A stretch of DNA of 64,000 nt from Parvularculaceae bacterium (GTDB taxonomy: Bacteria > Pseudomonadota > Alphaproteobacteria > Caulobacterales > Parvularculaceae): contig JANQSJ010000004.1 of assembly GCA_028284065.1 (NCBI GenBank), forward strand, positions 1 to 64,000, in the 5' to 3' direction. Made by a program: the position numbers and the translations under genes. Of this stretch, positions 7,816 to 17,516 are shown piece after piece. Positions within the stretch are counted from its first letter, which is position 1, and every line of letters starts with the position of its first letter. The notes below the pieces were generated by a model. The model did no database searches. It saw only the letters and a list, made by a program, of their open reading frames with translations, and was not told the DNA's origin.

Positions 7816-10800
7816 ATGGGACACGTAGCGGCCGCGAAGAGCGGCCTTAGACTATTGTTTGGCGTTTCAGGCGTGGCGCTCGCCGCAACGACAGGGGCTG
7901 CGGCGCAGGATAGTCCGGAACCGGAAGACCAGATCATCGTTACGGGATCGCGAATCGCGCGCGATCCGAACCTCGTATCGCCATTGCCGGTTCAGTCGAT
8001 CGATGCGGACGAGATACGGCTTTCCGGCCAGCTCGACGTCACCGACGTGCTAAATGACATTCCCGCGTTGTTGACGTCGACGCCGGCTGGCCAATCAATT
8101 GACGGCGTATTCTCCGGCGCGGTTGGCGGCGCCTTTACGAACCTGCGCGGGCTCGGCGCCGAACGCACGCTGACGCTCGTCAATGGTCGCCGGCATGTGG
8201 GCGGCATTGCCGGCTCGGCCATCGTCGATCTCAACTCAATCCCGAACGCGCTCATCGAAAGCGTCGAGGTGCTGACCGGCGGCGCGTCGCAGGTCTATGG
8301 CGCCGACGCCGTCACCGGCGTCGTCAATTTCATCCTGAAGCGGGACTTTGAGGGCGTCGACCTCGCCGTCAATGGCGGCATTTCCGGCGAAGGCGACGGC
8401 GAGCAATATGGGTTCTCCGGCGTTGTCGGCAAAAACTTCCTCGATGATCGGCTGAACGTCACCGTCGCGTTCGATTACTCGAAGCGCGAGCAGATCCAGT
8501 TTGGCGACCGCGATTTTTCCAGAGACAATCAGGAAGCGGATGATTTGCCGAACCCAAATGCGGGTCCCGGGCAGCCAAGCCGTGTGATCCTGCCTGACCC
8601 GCGATTCTCCATTTCCTCGAATTCCGGCGTCATCCTGCCAGGCTCGATCGTCGGGCCCGCCGGTACGGCATTCATCGGCATCGACACCAACAACAACGGC
8701 ATTGATGACTGTAACGAATCGTCAGTCGGGCAAAATGCGGATTTCTTTCTTGGAGGCTGCCTGACGATAGACGATGAAACGGGCCTTCCGCGGCCTTATG
8801 TCGACGGCATTGTCACAGGCGCATTCAATCAGTTTGGCGGCGACGGCATTCCCAACAACTTCAATCAGAATCTTCTGTTGCCTGACCTTGAGAATATCGT
8901 CGGCAATCTCTTCGTTTCGTACGATTTGGCGGACAATGTCACGCTGTTCTTTGAAGGCAAGATCGCCGATTCCACTGCGCAGAGCGGCGGTCCGCTCAAC
9001 ACCTTTTATGACCTTTTGACGGTTGCGCCTGACAATCCGTTTATTCCGGATACGTTGCAGCCGTTCGCTGGTCAGGGGTCGGCGAGCGAAGCCTTTTTCG
9101 TCACGCGCGACCCGACGGACCTAGGCCCGAACATCAATACTCAGGAGCGGCGCGTGCTGCGCATGGTGAGTGGCATCGAGGCGGAAGGCTCCAACGGCTT
9201 CAAGTACGATTTGACCTTCAACTATGGAAAGTTCACTCGTACATCAAATGATGCAAACCGGGTGATCACTGACCGCTTCTTCGCGGCGGTGGACGCGATT
9301 GACGATGGAAGCGGCAACGCGATTTGTAGGTCTGACGTCAGCAATACGCCGCCGCCGACAACCCCCTTCGGCATCCCGGCGTCTGATCCCGGATTCTTCA
9401 CGTTCAATCCGGGGGATGGTCAGTGCGCCCCCTATAACGTCTTCGGCCGCGGCTTTGGCGACCAGACGCAAGCCGCCGTCGATTTCATCACGACGACTGT
9501 CGTGAATGAATTCGAGCTCGATCAGTTTGTCGTCAATGGCAATGTCATCGGCGATCTCGATCAGCTCTTCACCTTGCCGGGCGGCTCGGTCGGCTTCGCG
9601 ACCGGATTCGAGTACCGGCGTGAGACCAGCGAATCGACTTTCGATCCGTTGGTGCGCGGCGTCGCTCCCGTTACGACGCCGGACATCGCTCAGGGACAGC
9701 TCATTTCCAGTCTGCCGAATGCGCAGAATTCGCTGGTGTTTGACCCCGCCGCGCTGACTCAAAACGCCGGCGGCGAGTTCGACGTCTGGGAATTCTATAC
9801 GGAGATCTCCCTGCCGATCATAACGGACCGTCCTTTCTTCGAGGAATTGACGGTCAATGGCGGCGCCCGCTTCGCGGATTATTCCACGGTCGGCGCGACG
9901 ATATCCTGGGGCGCGTCGGCGACCTGGGCGCCGATCGATGACATCAAGTTCCGCGTCTCCTACGCTGAACCGATCCGAGCGCCGAACATCAGCGAACTCT
10001 TCGACCCTGCGCAGGCCGAGTTCTTCCGACCGATCGACCCGTGCGACCAAAATGAGATTGACGCCGTGGTCGCCGCCGGCGATCCGAACGCGGCGAACCG
10101 CGTCGCGAACTGCCGAGCTGACGGCATCCCGGAAGGGTACAACGATCCGTTGTCGGCGCGTTTTGTTGGCGAAACCTCAGGTAACCCGGACTTGCAGGAA
10201 GAGAAAGCGACGACCTTCTCCGCCGGCGCAATCATTCAGCCGCGCTTTCTAGAGGGCTTGTCGATCACGGTTGACTACTGGTCTATCCAGATCGATCAGG
10301 CGATCGCGGCGGTGAGCGCGCAGGATATCGTCGACAACTGCTACGACTCGAGCAATTTCCCGAATCAATTCTGCGCCAACTTCACGCGTAACCGGGATCC
10401 GAGTTCGCCTCAGTTCCTTGGTTTCGACTTTCTTCGCCAATCAGAGGTCAATTTCGCCAGTCAGGACGCGCGCGGCATTGACGCGCAGATCATCTACGAT
10501 TTCGAAGTCGGCAGGAATGAATTCAATGTAACGCTCGGCGGCACGTGGAACGAGCGTTTGAACGACTTCTTCGATCCTGGCGATCCGACCGCAGTCGATC
10601 CGGAGCTCCGCGAAATTCAGCGGCCTGAGTTTGCGGCGAGCGGGGCGCTGCGCTACACGCGCGGTCCGCTTTCCGCGCAATGGCAAACCCAGTTCCTGGA
10701 CGAGCAGGGCCTGCGCGGCGTCGAGATCGAAACCGTTGACACTGTCTTCGGCCCCATTGGCATTACGGACGCGACTTTCCTTCACAATCTGAACGCCAAC

Positions 10801-10938
10801 TATCAGATCAACGATCAGTTCCAGGTGTTTGGCGGCGTCAACAACGTCACCAACGTCACGCCGTTCATCACCGAGCAGGCCTTCCCGGTTAGCCCGGTCG
10901 GGCGCTACTTCTTCCTCGGCGCCCGGTTCACCATGTAA
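7816..10938 (+). CDS. TonB-dependent outer-membrane receptor (large, 1040 aa)
   Basis: A 1040-residue outer-membrane receptor. Residues 1-30 are a signal peptide ending in GAAAQ. Next come a TonB-box-like region and IIVTGSRIARDPN, then a plug domain with LRGLGAERTLTLVNGRR and the VEVLTGGASQVYGADAVTGVVNFILKR hallmark. A long beta-barrel follows, with a C-terminal TonB_dep_Rec segment ending in an aromatic strand (RYFFLGARFTM). Such receptors import siderophores, cobalamin, glycans or peptides by TonB-ExbBD energy; the substrate cannot be told. GGAGGGATAAA precedes the ATG. It is monocistronic, with a strong terminator 44 bp downstream and an unusual palindrome-rich leader. Confidence 0.95.
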   Translation: MGHVAAAKSGLRLLFGVSGVALAATTGAAAQDSPEPEDQIIVTGSRIARDPNLVSPLPVQSIDADEIRLSGQLDVTDVLNDIPALLTSTPAGQSIDGVFSGAVGGAFTNLRGLGAERTLTLVNGRRHVGGIAGSAIVDLNSIPNALIESVEVLTGGASQVYGADAVTGVVNFILKRDFEGVDLAVNGGISGEGDGEQYGFSGVVGKNFLDDRLNVTVAFDYSKREQIQFGDRDFSRDNQEADDLPNPNAGPGQPSRVILPDPRFSISSNSGVILPGSIVGPAGTAFIGIDTNNNGIDDCNESSVGQNADFFLGGCLTIDDETGLPRPYVDGIVTGAFNQFGGDGIPNNFNQNLLLPDLENIVGNLFVSYDLADNVTLFFEGKIADSTAQSGGPLNTFYDLLTVAPDNPFIPDTLQPFAGQGSASEAFFVTRDPTDLGPNINTQERRVLRMVSGIEAEGSNGFKYDLTFNYGKFTRTSNDANRVITDRFFAAVDAIDDGSGNAICRSDVSNTPPPTTPFGIPASDPGFFTFNPGDGQCAPYNVFGRGFGDQTQAAVDFITTTVVNEFELDQFVVNGNVIGDLDQLFTLPGGSVGFATGFEYRRETSESTFDPLVRGVAPVTTPDIAQGQLISSLPNAQNSLVFDPAALTQNAGGEFDVWEFYTEISLPIITDRPFFEELTVNGGARFADYSTVGATISWGASATWAPIDDIKFRVSYAEPIRAPNISELFDPAQAEFFRPIDPCDQNEIDAVVAAGDPNAANRVANCRADGIPEGYNDPLSARFVGETSGNPDLQEEKATTFSAGAIIQPRFLEGLSITVDYWSIQIDQAIAAVSAQDIVDNCYDSSNFPNQFCANFTRNRDPSSPQFLGFDFLRQSEVNFASQDARGIDAQIIYDFEVGRNEFNVTLGGTWNERLNDFFDPGDPTAVDPELREIQRPEFAASGALRYTRGPLSAQWQTQFLDEQGLRGVEIETVDTVFGPIGITDATFLHNLNANYQINDQFQVFGGVNNVTNVTPFITEQAFPVSPVGRYFFLGARFTM

Positions 10939-10981
10939 TCGGTTCCCTCTGACGTCCGACAGTATCCGGACTGACGAATGA

Positions 10982-11009
10982 AGCCGGCCCCTCACGGGGC
11001 CGGCTTTTT
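10982..11009 (+). terminator. Rho-independent terminator of the TonB receptor
   Basis: A 10-bp perfect GC stem AGCCGGCCCC/GGGGCCGGCT with a 4-base loop, followed by TTTTC. It lies 44 bp after the receptor stop codon. Confidence 0.9.
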
Positions 11010-11150
11010 CATTCATATGCGTATGTGTTTTTGGTCAGGGTCTCGCCTGCCCACGCCGCGCCCGACGTCCGGCGCGGCCGCCCAAAGATCGCCCCTGTTC
11101 TGCATGGCGCGGTCATCGCGGTGGGCGGCGATGTCGGTGCGGCGTCAGCG

Positions 11151-12569
11151 TCAAGCGGCCGCGCCGCCGACGGTGAGGGCGTCGACCTTGATGGTCGGCT
11201 GGCCGACGCCGACGGGCACGCCCTGGCCGGCCTTTCCGCAGACGCCGATGCCTGGATCGAGCGAAAAGTCGTTCCCCACCATGGAGACGCGGGTGAGGAC
11301 GCTCGGCCCGTCGCCGATGAGCGCGACGTTCTTCAGCGGCGCGCCGATCTTGCCGTTCTTCACGCGATAGGCCTCGGTGCAGTTGAAGACGAACTTGCCC
11401 GACGTGATGTCCACCTGGCCGCCGGAAAAATTGACGGCGTAGATGCCGTCCTTGACCGAGGCGATGATCTCGCCGGGGTTCTTGTCGCCATTGGTCATGA
11501 AAGTGTTGGTCATGCGCGGCATGGGCTGGTGGGCGTAGGATTCGCGCCTGCCGTTGCCAGTGGGCGCGACGCCCATGAGGCGCGCGTTCAGCCTGTCCTG
11601 CATGTAGCCTTTCAGGATGCCGTCTTCGATCAGGACGGTGCGGCTCGTCGGCGTGCCTTCATCGTCGATGGTGAGCGATCCGCGCCGGCCCGCAATGGCG
11701 CCGTCGTCGACGACCGTCACGCCGGGCGCGGCGACCCGTTGCCCAAGCCGGCCGGCGAAGGCGCTTTCGCCCTTGCGGTTGAAGTCGCCTTCAAGGCCGT
11801 GGCCGACCGCCTCATGCAGGATGACGCCGGTCCAGCCGGGGCCGAGCACGACCTCCATTTCCCCCGCCGGCGCAGGCTCGGCTTCGAGGTTGACGAGCGC
11901 CTGGCGAAGGGCTTCGTCCACCTTGCCGCGCCAGGCGGCCGGGTCGATAAAGCGCGCATAGCCTTCGCGCCCGCCAGCGCCGTGGCCGCCGGATTCCTGG
12001 CGATCGCCTTCGCCCGCCGTCACCGAGACGTTGAGGCGGACGAGCGGCCGGATATCGCGCAGGATCTCGCCGCCGGGGCGCAGGATCTCCACCATCGACC
12101 ATTCGCCGGACAGTGAGGCCGACACCTGGCGGACGCGGGGGTCGACGCCGCGGGCGTAGGCGTTGATTTCTTCCAGCAGCGCCACCTTGTCAGCGAAAGA
12201 GACCGCGTCGAGGGGATTATCGTCGGGGTAAAGCCGCGTATTGGTGCGGGCCGGACCGTCGGCGTAGGTTCCGGACCGCCCGGTCTTCACCGCCGATACC
12301 GCCTCGGCCGCGCGCTTCAAGGCCGCCGGGCTTAATTCGGAGGAGTGCGCATAGCCGGTCGATTCCTCCACGACGGCGCGCAGCCCGAACCCCTGCTCCA
12401 CGTCATAGGCGGCGGATTTCAGGCGATTGTCGTCGAATACGAACGCTTCCGACTGCGTGTACTCAAGAAAAAGCTCGCCATCGTCCGCGCCGCCAAGCGC
12501 CGTATCGAGCGCCTTGCGGGCGTCGCGTTCCGACAGGTCGGTTCGGCTGAAAAACAGGGAGCTGTCCAT
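11151..12569 (-). CDS. tldD: Metalloprotease TldD
   Basis: A 472-residue member of the TldD/PmbA zinc metalloprotease family, active as a TldD-TldE heterodimer on unfolded peptides and modified peptide precursors. The zinc-binding HEAVGHGLEGDF motif is present (His252, Glu253, His257), along with the nucleophile-domain segment RRGSLTIDDEGTPTSRTVLIEDGILKGYMQDRLNARLMG and the C-terminal CTEAYRVKNGKIGAPLKNV block. Length is as expected. Divergent from the cytochrome oxidase operon; the partner tldE/pmbA is not in the window. Confidence 0.97.
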   Translation of the reverse strand: MDSSLFFSRTDLSERDARKALDTALGGADDGELFLEYTQSEAFVFDDNRLKSAAYDVEQGFGLRAVVEESTGYAHSSELSPAALKRAAEAVSAVKTGRSGTYADGPARTNTRLYPDDNPLDAVSFADKVALLEEINAYARGVDPRVRQVSASLSGEWSMVEILRPGGEILRDIRPLVRLNVSVTAGEGDRQESGGHGAGGREGYARFIDPAAWRGKVDEALRQALVNLEAEPAPAGEMEVVLGPGWTGVILHEAVGHGLEGDFNRKGESAFAGRLGQRVAAPGVTVVDDGAIAGRRGSLTIDDEGTPTSRTVLIEDGILKGYMQDRLNARLMGVAPTGNGRRESYAHQPMPRMTNTFMTNGDKNPGEIIASVKDGIYAVNFSGGQVDITSGKFVFNCTEAYRVKNGKIGAPLKNVALIGDGPSVLTRVSMVGNDFSLDPGIGVCGKAGQGVPVGVGQPTIKVDALTVGGAAA

Positions 12570-12797
12570 AGGAGCCTCATCAGTTTTTGCGGGCGTCGCC
12601 TTGGGCCCGCGGACCCGCGCGACGGGACCTCAAGCCAAGCTCAAGCTGTCTACTATACGCTAACCTGAAGATAATCTCCCGCATGCGACGTTTTTCCGTC
12701 GGATGCGGTGATTGGCGTACTATCCCTCGGCGCGGTTCGGCGTATATACGGGCGAAAATCGCCTAGACGATCTGATTTCGCAGCTTTGGATACCGTT

Positions 12798-13973
12798 ATG
12801 TTTAGCCTTCGGTCTGCCGCGCTCGCCGCGACACTGGCCATCCCGTCGACCGCCGCGCACGCCCAGAACGCAGGCGCGGAGGAGGCGGCGGGCCACGCCG
12901 ACAACGGCGTCGCGTTGTTGCCCGCCGGGTCTGCGCTGGCGAGCGACGTTCACTTTTTCCACAATGCGGTCCTGATGCCGGTCATGACGGTCATCAGTTT
13001 CTTCGTTCTGGCGCTCCTTATGTGGGTGATCGTCCGCTTCAACGCCAAGGCGAACCCGGAGCCGCGAAAGTTCAGCCACAACACCCTTGTGGAGGTGATC
13101 TGGACCGGCGTGCCGATCCTGATCCTTCTGTTTATATCCGCCTCGTCCTTCGAACTGCTGATGTCCGAGGACAAGACGCCGGACGGCAAACAGGTCGTCT
13201 ATGAAGGCGACGGGAAGACGACTGCGTTTGAGTTTCCGAATGACTTCGCGTCCGCGACGCGCAAGGTCGCGGCCAAGCGGCACCTCGACGTATTTGTGGA
13301 GCAAGGCGGCGAACTGAGGAAGATCGCCGCGCGGGCCTTTGACGCCGACGGCTTCAAGGACGGTCCTGTCACGGTGACGCTCGCCGACGCCCCGGCCGCC
13401 GGTGAATCAGTGATCATCCGCGGCGGCCGCTCCAGGGTTGGCGGCCAACGCTGGTTCTGGCGCGATGCAAGCCATTCCGAGATCGCCATGGCCCCGACCA
13501 TGACTATCAAGGTCAATGGCTATCAGTGGGGGTGGAGCTACGCCTACCCCGATTTCGGCGATTTTGAGTACACATCAAACATGCTGCCGGAGGATAAGAC
13601 GACGCCGGCGCTTTATCGTCTGGCGGTCGACAACAATGTCGTCGTTCCCGTAGGCGAGACAATCCGCGTGACGACGACCGCGCGCGACGTCATTCACTCA
13701 TGGGCGATGCCGAATTTCGCGCTCAAGATTGATGCGGTGCCGGGACGCATCAACGAGACCTGGTTCAAAGCTGACCGTGAGGGAATCTACTACGGTCAGT
13801 GTTCGGAGATCTGCGGCGTCAAGCATTCCTTCATGCCGATCGCGGTCGAGGTCGTCTCACGCGAGAAATTCGAGGCGTGGGTCGACGGACAGCGTGAATT
13901 CGCTGGGATGGCGCCGATGTTCAGCGGCGAGGAAAGATTGGCGTCGGCGGACGAGGCCGACGACGCGCGGTGA
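12798..13973 (+). CDS. coxB: Cytochrome c oxidase subunit II with an extra internal domain
   Basis: A 391-residue CuA-bearing subunit of the aa3-type terminal oxidase, taking electrons from cytochrome c. Signal sequence about 1-22, two membrane helices (about 56-80 and 98-122), then the cupredoxin domain from about residue 232 (APTMTIKVNGYQWGWSYAYPDFGDF). CuA ligands are His300, Cys335, Glu337, Cys339, His343 and Met346. Residues about 126-230, between helix 2 and the cupredoxin fold, are additional. Alphaproteobacterial members are normally under about 300 residues. The ATG at 12798 gives a proper signal sequence; earlier in-frame starts do not. First gene of the oxidase operon. Confidence 0.96.
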   Translation: MFSLRSAALAATLAIPSTAAHAQNAGAEEAAGHADNGVALLPAGSALASDVHFFHNAVLMPVMTVISFFVLALLMWVIVRFNAKANPEPRKFSHNTLVEVIWTGVPILILLFISASSFELLMSEDKTPDGKQVVYEGDGKTTAFEFPNDFASATRKVAAKRHLDVFVEQGGELRKIAARAFDADGFKDGPVTVTLADAPAAGESVIIRGGRSRVGGQRWFWRDASHSEIAMAPTMTIKVNGYQWGWSYAYPDFGDFEYTSNMLPEDKTTPALYRLAVDNNVVVPVGETIRVTTTARDVIHSWAMPNFALKIDAVPGRINETWFKADREGIYYGQCSEICGVKHSFMPIAVEVVSREKFEAWVDGQREFAGMAPMFSGEERLASADEADDAR

Positions 13974-14049
13974 CGCCGCCGAGCGCGCATTTGGGCGACC
14001 AGAGTGGGACGCCGACGGTTCAGATAACGAGATTTGAGAGGGCCTGCTG

Positions 14050-15723
14050 ATGGCTGACGGACAAACCGGAACCGCGACGGACGCGCACGATGATCACCAC
14101 GATCATGTGCCGCCGTTTTTCGTGCGCTGGTTCTTTTCGACCAACCACAAGGACATCGGCACGCTCTACCTCATCTTTGCGATCCTCGCCGGGATAGTCG
14201 GCGGCGCGATGTCGGGCCTCATGCGGCTAGAGCTCGCCGAGCCGGGCGTTACGTTCCTGACGAGCTTCACCGGCGGCGATGAGGTCGCGGCGGCGAACTT
14301 CTACAACGTCCTCATCACCTATCACGGCCTCATCATGATCTTCTTCATGGTGATGCCGGCGATGATAGGCGGCTTCGGCAACTGGTTCGTGCCCATCATG
14401 ATCGGCGCGCCGGACATGGCCTTTCCGCGCATGAACAATATCTCTTTCTGGCTTTACGGCGCGTCGGGCATTCTCATCCTGCTGTCAATTTTCGCGCCGG
14501 GCTACGGCTCGCAGATCGGCTTCGGCGGAGGCTGGGTCCTTTACCCGCCGCTGTCTTCCACGACGGGCTCGCCCGGGCCGGCGATGGATCTCCTGATCTT
14601 GTCGCTGCACCTTGCCGGCGCGTCGTCGGTTCTTGGCGCCATCAACTTCATTACGACAATCTTCAACATGCGCGCGCCGGGCATGACGCTGCACAAGATG
14701 CCGCTCTTCGCCTGGGCCGTGCTGGTGACTGCGTTCCTGCTCGTCCTGTCGCTTCCGGTGCTGGCCGCCGCGATCACCATGCTGCTCACGGACCGGAATT
14801 TCGGCACGTCTTTCTTCGATTCTGCGGGCGGGGGCGATCCGATACTCTACCAGCATCTGTTCTGGTTCTTCGGGCACCCGGAAGTTTACATTCTCATCCT
14901 GCCTGGCTTCGGCATCATCTCGCACATCGTGTCGACCTTCTCGAAGAAGCCGATCTTCGGCTATCTCGGCATGGCCTACGCCATGGTGGCGATCGGCTTT
15001 GTCGGCTTCATCGTCTGGGCCCACCATATGTACACGGTTGGCCTGTCGGTGAACATGAAGGCCTATTTCGTCGCCGCGACGATGATCATCGCCGTGCCGA
15101 CAGGCATCAAGATCTTCTCGTGGATCGCGACCATGTGGGGCGGGTCGATAGAGTTCAAAACGCCGATGCTGTGGGCCGTGGGCTTTATCTTCCTATTCAC
15201 GGTCGGCGGAGTGACGGGCGTTGTGCTCGCAAACGCGGGCATCGACGTCTACTTGCACGACACTTACTACGTCGTGGCGCACTTCCACTACGTCCTGTCG
15301 CTCGGCGCCGTGTTCGCGATCTTCGCCGGCTGGTACTACTGGTTCGGTAAGATGTTCGGCGTTCAGTACCGGGAGATTCTCGGGGTCCTGCACTTCTGGG
15401 TGATGTTCGTGGGCGTCAATCTCATCTTCTTCCCGCAGCATTTCCTCGGACTGCAGGGCATGCCGCGCCGATATGTCGATTATTCGCCGGGCTTTTCGCT
15501 CTACAACGAGATCTCAACCTATGGCTACTACGTCATGTCCGTTGGGATGCTGATCTTCGCCTATGCGATGTTTGACGCCTTCTTCGTCTACCGCAAGAAG
15601 GCCGAGGCGAACCCGTGGGGCGAGGGCGCGACGACCCTCGAGTGGACGCTGCCGTCGCCGCCGCCTTTCCACCAGTTCAACGAGTTGCCGAGGTTCGACG
15701 CCAAGGACTCCAAGGCGTTCTAA
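14050..15723 (+). CDS. ctaD: Cytochrome c oxidase subunit I
   Basis: A 557-residue twelve-helix catalytic subunit of aa3 oxidase. The low-spin heme region is [24 protein letters not shown]. The CuB/Tyr site is [16 protein letters not shown], the CuB histidines are in [10 protein letters not shown], and the heme ligands are in [13 protein letters not shown]- and D-channel regions look intact. A His/Asp-rich N-terminus (DAHDDHHDH) precedes the first helix. GAGAGGG precedes the ATG. A strong terminator follows, so coxB-ctaD may form a separate unit from the downstream assembly genes. Confidence 0.98.
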   Translation: MADGQTGTATDAHDDHHDHVPPFFVRWFFSTNHKDIGTLYLIFAILAGIVGGAMSGLMRLELAEPGVTFLTSFTGGDEVAAANFYNVLITYHGLIMIFFMVMPAMIGGFGNWFVPIMIGAPDMAFPRMNNISFWLYGASGILILLSIFAPGYGSQIGFGGGWVLYPPLSSTTGSPGPAMDLLILSLHLAGASSVLGAINFITTIFNMRAPGMTLHKMPLFAWAVLVTAFLLVLSLPVLAAAITMLLTDRNFGTSFFDSAGGGDPILYQHLFWFFGHPEVYILILPGFGIISHIVSTFSKKPIFGYLGMAYAMVAIGFVGFIVWAHHMYTVGLSVNMKAYFVAATMIIAVPTGIKIFSWIATMWGGSIEFKTPMLWAVGFIFLFTVGGVTGVVLANAGIDVYLHDTYYVVAHFHYVLSLGAVFAIFAGWYYWFGKMFGVQYREILGVLHFWVMFVGVNLIFFPQHFLGLQGMPRRYVDYSPGFSLYNEISTYGYYVMSVGMLIFAYAMFDAFFVYRKKAEANPWGEGATTLEWTLPSPPPFHQFNELPRFDAKDSKAF

Positions 15724-15752
15724 GCGGCGCGCTTCGAAATCGCCTTTCAGTG

Positions 15753-15779
15753 AAGCCCCGGCTCCGGCCGGGGCTTTTT
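15753..15779 (+). terminator. Rho-independent terminator after ctaD
   Basis: An 8-bp stem AGCCCCGG/CCGGGGCT with a 6-base loop and TTTTTC tail, 30 bp after the ctaD stop. It may end or attenuate transcription before the assembly genes. Confidence 0.85.
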
Positions 15780-15956
15780 CGTTGCGCCCGCGCACGGAGT
15801 GGCCGCGGCATTTGACGCCCGCGCGGGAGCTGTCATTTTAGCGATCTGTTAACCATTTCGACGAGGTCGAGACGCGCGGCGCAAGGTACCGGAAAGCCCG
15901 GCGCCCGCCGAAGCGGCCGGACCGGAGAAGAGAAGCGCAAAAAGGGGTCAGTCGCC

Positions 15957-16322
15957 GTGTTGGAGACCATTCTCAACGATGTCGTCGCCATCCTTCGCGG
16001 CGTCTTTCTTCAGGGGGACGCCACGTCCCTCGCGATCGCTTTCGGATCGGTGCTTGTGGCGGCCTTGATGATGCAGCGCGCGAGCCAGATCGCCGGCATG
16101 ACGCTGTTGGCGCTTGCGCTCTTTGTTATCGGCGGCTTCGGTCGCGCGATGCTCGGCCGGGCGGCGCCTGAAGGCGCGGGCGGGGCCGCGGGCGCCCAGG
16201 TCGAATCGAGCCTGTCGCAGTTCATGAACATGCAGGCCGGCTCGCTCCTCGCCTATTTCCTGGCGTTCATGGCGCTGGTGCTAGGTGTTTTTGCCCTGAA
16301 GTCGGCGATAGTCCGCGGCTAA
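15957..16322 (+). CDS. Small membrane protein between ctaD and ctaB
   Basis: A 121-residue protein starting at GTG (15957), with AAGGGG about 8 bases upstream. It has three hydrophobic segments (about 20-38, 43-62 and 92-115) with a Gly/Ala-rich loop between the second and third. No recognised family. Position between subunit I and heme O synthase, on the same strand, suggests a respiratory-complex accessory role, which is inference. The 5' gap of 230 bp after the terminator probably holds its own promoter. Confidence 0.65.
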   Translation: MLETILNDVVAILRGVFLQGDATSLAIAFGSVLVAALMMQRASQIAGMTLLALALFVIGGFGRAMLGRAAPEGAGGAAGAQVESSLSQFMNMQAGSLLAYFLAFMALVLGVFALKSAIVRG

Positions 16323-16416
16323 TGCGGGCCGCCTCGGGGGGCGCGACGCTCGGCCGCCACCAATCGCCCAATCTCGGCTCTTCCGTTTCGGGCGCGGTTC
16401 AGTCATAGACGCGCCC

Positions 16417-17358
16417 ATGACCATGCTTCACGCCAACGCCGCCGCGCCGGGGATTGCGCAAGAGGCGGCGCGGCCGCTCGACTATTTCGATCTTCTGAAG
16501 CCGCGGGTCATGTCGCTGGTGGTGTTCACCGCCGCCGTTGGCATGATCGGCGCCTATGTGCAGGGCGGCTCGCTTCCCATTGGCCTCGCGATCATTTCCC
16601 TTCTGGCGATTTCAATCGGCGCAGGCGCGTCCGGCGCGCTTAACATGTGGTGGGACGCCGATATCGACGCTGTGATGGAGCGGACGGCGACGCGGCCGAT
16701 TCCCCGCGGCGCTGTGCCGGGGCCGGAAGCGGCGGCGTTCGGCCTCGTTCTATCCGCCCTTTCGGTGGCGCTTCTGGCGCTATCATCGAACTATCTCGCC
16801 GCCGGGCTTCTCGCCTTCACGATCTTCTTCTACGCCGTCATCTATTCGATGTGGCTGAAGCGCGCGACGCCGCAGAATATCGTCATTGGCGGCGCCGCGG
16901 GCGCGCTGCCGCCGGTGGTCGCCTGGGCCGCTGTGGCGGGCGAAACGCCGTGGCAGGCCTGGGCTCTGTTCGCGATTATTTTTCTCTGGACGCCGCCGCA
17001 CTTCTGGGCGCTCGCCCTCAGGCGGTCGTCGGATTATGAGCGCGTCGGCGTGCCGATGATGCCGAATGTGGAGGGCGAAGCTGCGACGCGGCGTCAGATA
17101 TTCGCGTACTCGCTCCTGCTTGCGGCGTTCGCCGTCGCTGTTCAGCCCTTCGGCCTTGGCGGGCCGCTTTACCTGGGCGTCGCCATTCTGACGGGGGTTC
17201 ATTTCGTCCGCCTCGCATATCGGCTTCTTCGTGCGCCATCCGGCGATGCAAAGTCGGCGATGCGGCTATTCGGCTTTTCGATCCTTTACCTCTTCGGACT
17301 ATTCGCCGCGCTGCTGGTCGAAGGGCTTTATGCCCTCGCGCGCCAGCCCCATCTCTAA
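16417..17358 (+). CDS. ctaB: Protoheme IX farnesyltransferase (heme O synthase)
   Basis: A 313-residue UbiA-superfamily prenyltransferase that adds a farnesyl group to heme b, giving heme O, the precursor of heme A. The two Asp-rich motifs are visible: [21 protein letters not shown] (about residues 75-95) and the second cytoplasmic loop [28 protein letters not shown] (about residues 190-215). Around nine membrane helices. Co-directional with the small ORF, ctaG and coxC. Confidence 0.97.
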   Translation: MTMLHANAAAPGIAQEAARPLDYFDLLKPRVMSLVVFTAAVGMIGAYVQGGSLPIGLAIISLLAISIGAGASGALNMWWDADIDAVMERTATRPIPRGAVPGPEAAAFGLVLSALSVALLALSSNYLAAGLLAFTIFFYAVIYSMWLKRATPQNIVIGGAAGALPPVVAWAAVAGETPWQAWALFAIIFLWTPPHFWALALRRSSDYERVGVPMMPNVEGEAATRRQIFAYSLLLAAFAVAVQPFGLGGPLYLGVAILTGVHFVRLAYRLLRAPSGDAKSAMRLFGFSILYLFGLFAALLVEGLYALARQPHL

Positions 17359-17373
17359 GCGGGGAAGCGGTCC

Positions 17374-17508
17374 ATGATGCGCGAAGATGAGAAAAAAAGG
17401 CGCAGCCAGCGCAATCTCGCCATCGCAGGCGGCATCACGGCGTTTATCGTGTTGATTTACCTGGTGACGCTGATGCGCATCGGCGCATCGGTCGGCGCAG
17501 GCGGATAG
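17374..17508 (+). CDS. 44-aa single-helix protein in the oxidase assembly operon (CoxF-like)
   Basis: Starts with tandem ATGs at 17374 (GGGGAAG about 8 bases upstream) and reads MMREDEKKRRSQRNLAIAGG, then one membrane helix (about residues 16-36) and ends GASVGAGG. The stop is 8 bp before ctaG. A short cytosolic basic arm plus one helix is the arrangement of the tiny ORF often found between ctaB and ctaG in Alphaproteobacteria, sometimes called coxF. Easily missed by gene callers. A role in oxidase assembly is inferred from position. Confidence 0.85.
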   Translation: MMREDEKKRRSQRNLAIAGGITAFIVLIYLVTLMRIGASVGAGG

Positions 17509-17516
17509 GGACGGCG

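Noticed and set aside
12653-12797. Longer N-terminus for cytochrome oxidase subunit II from 12708
   Set aside because: The upstream codons encode a basic, non-signal segment, while ATG 12798 starts a normal signal peptide.
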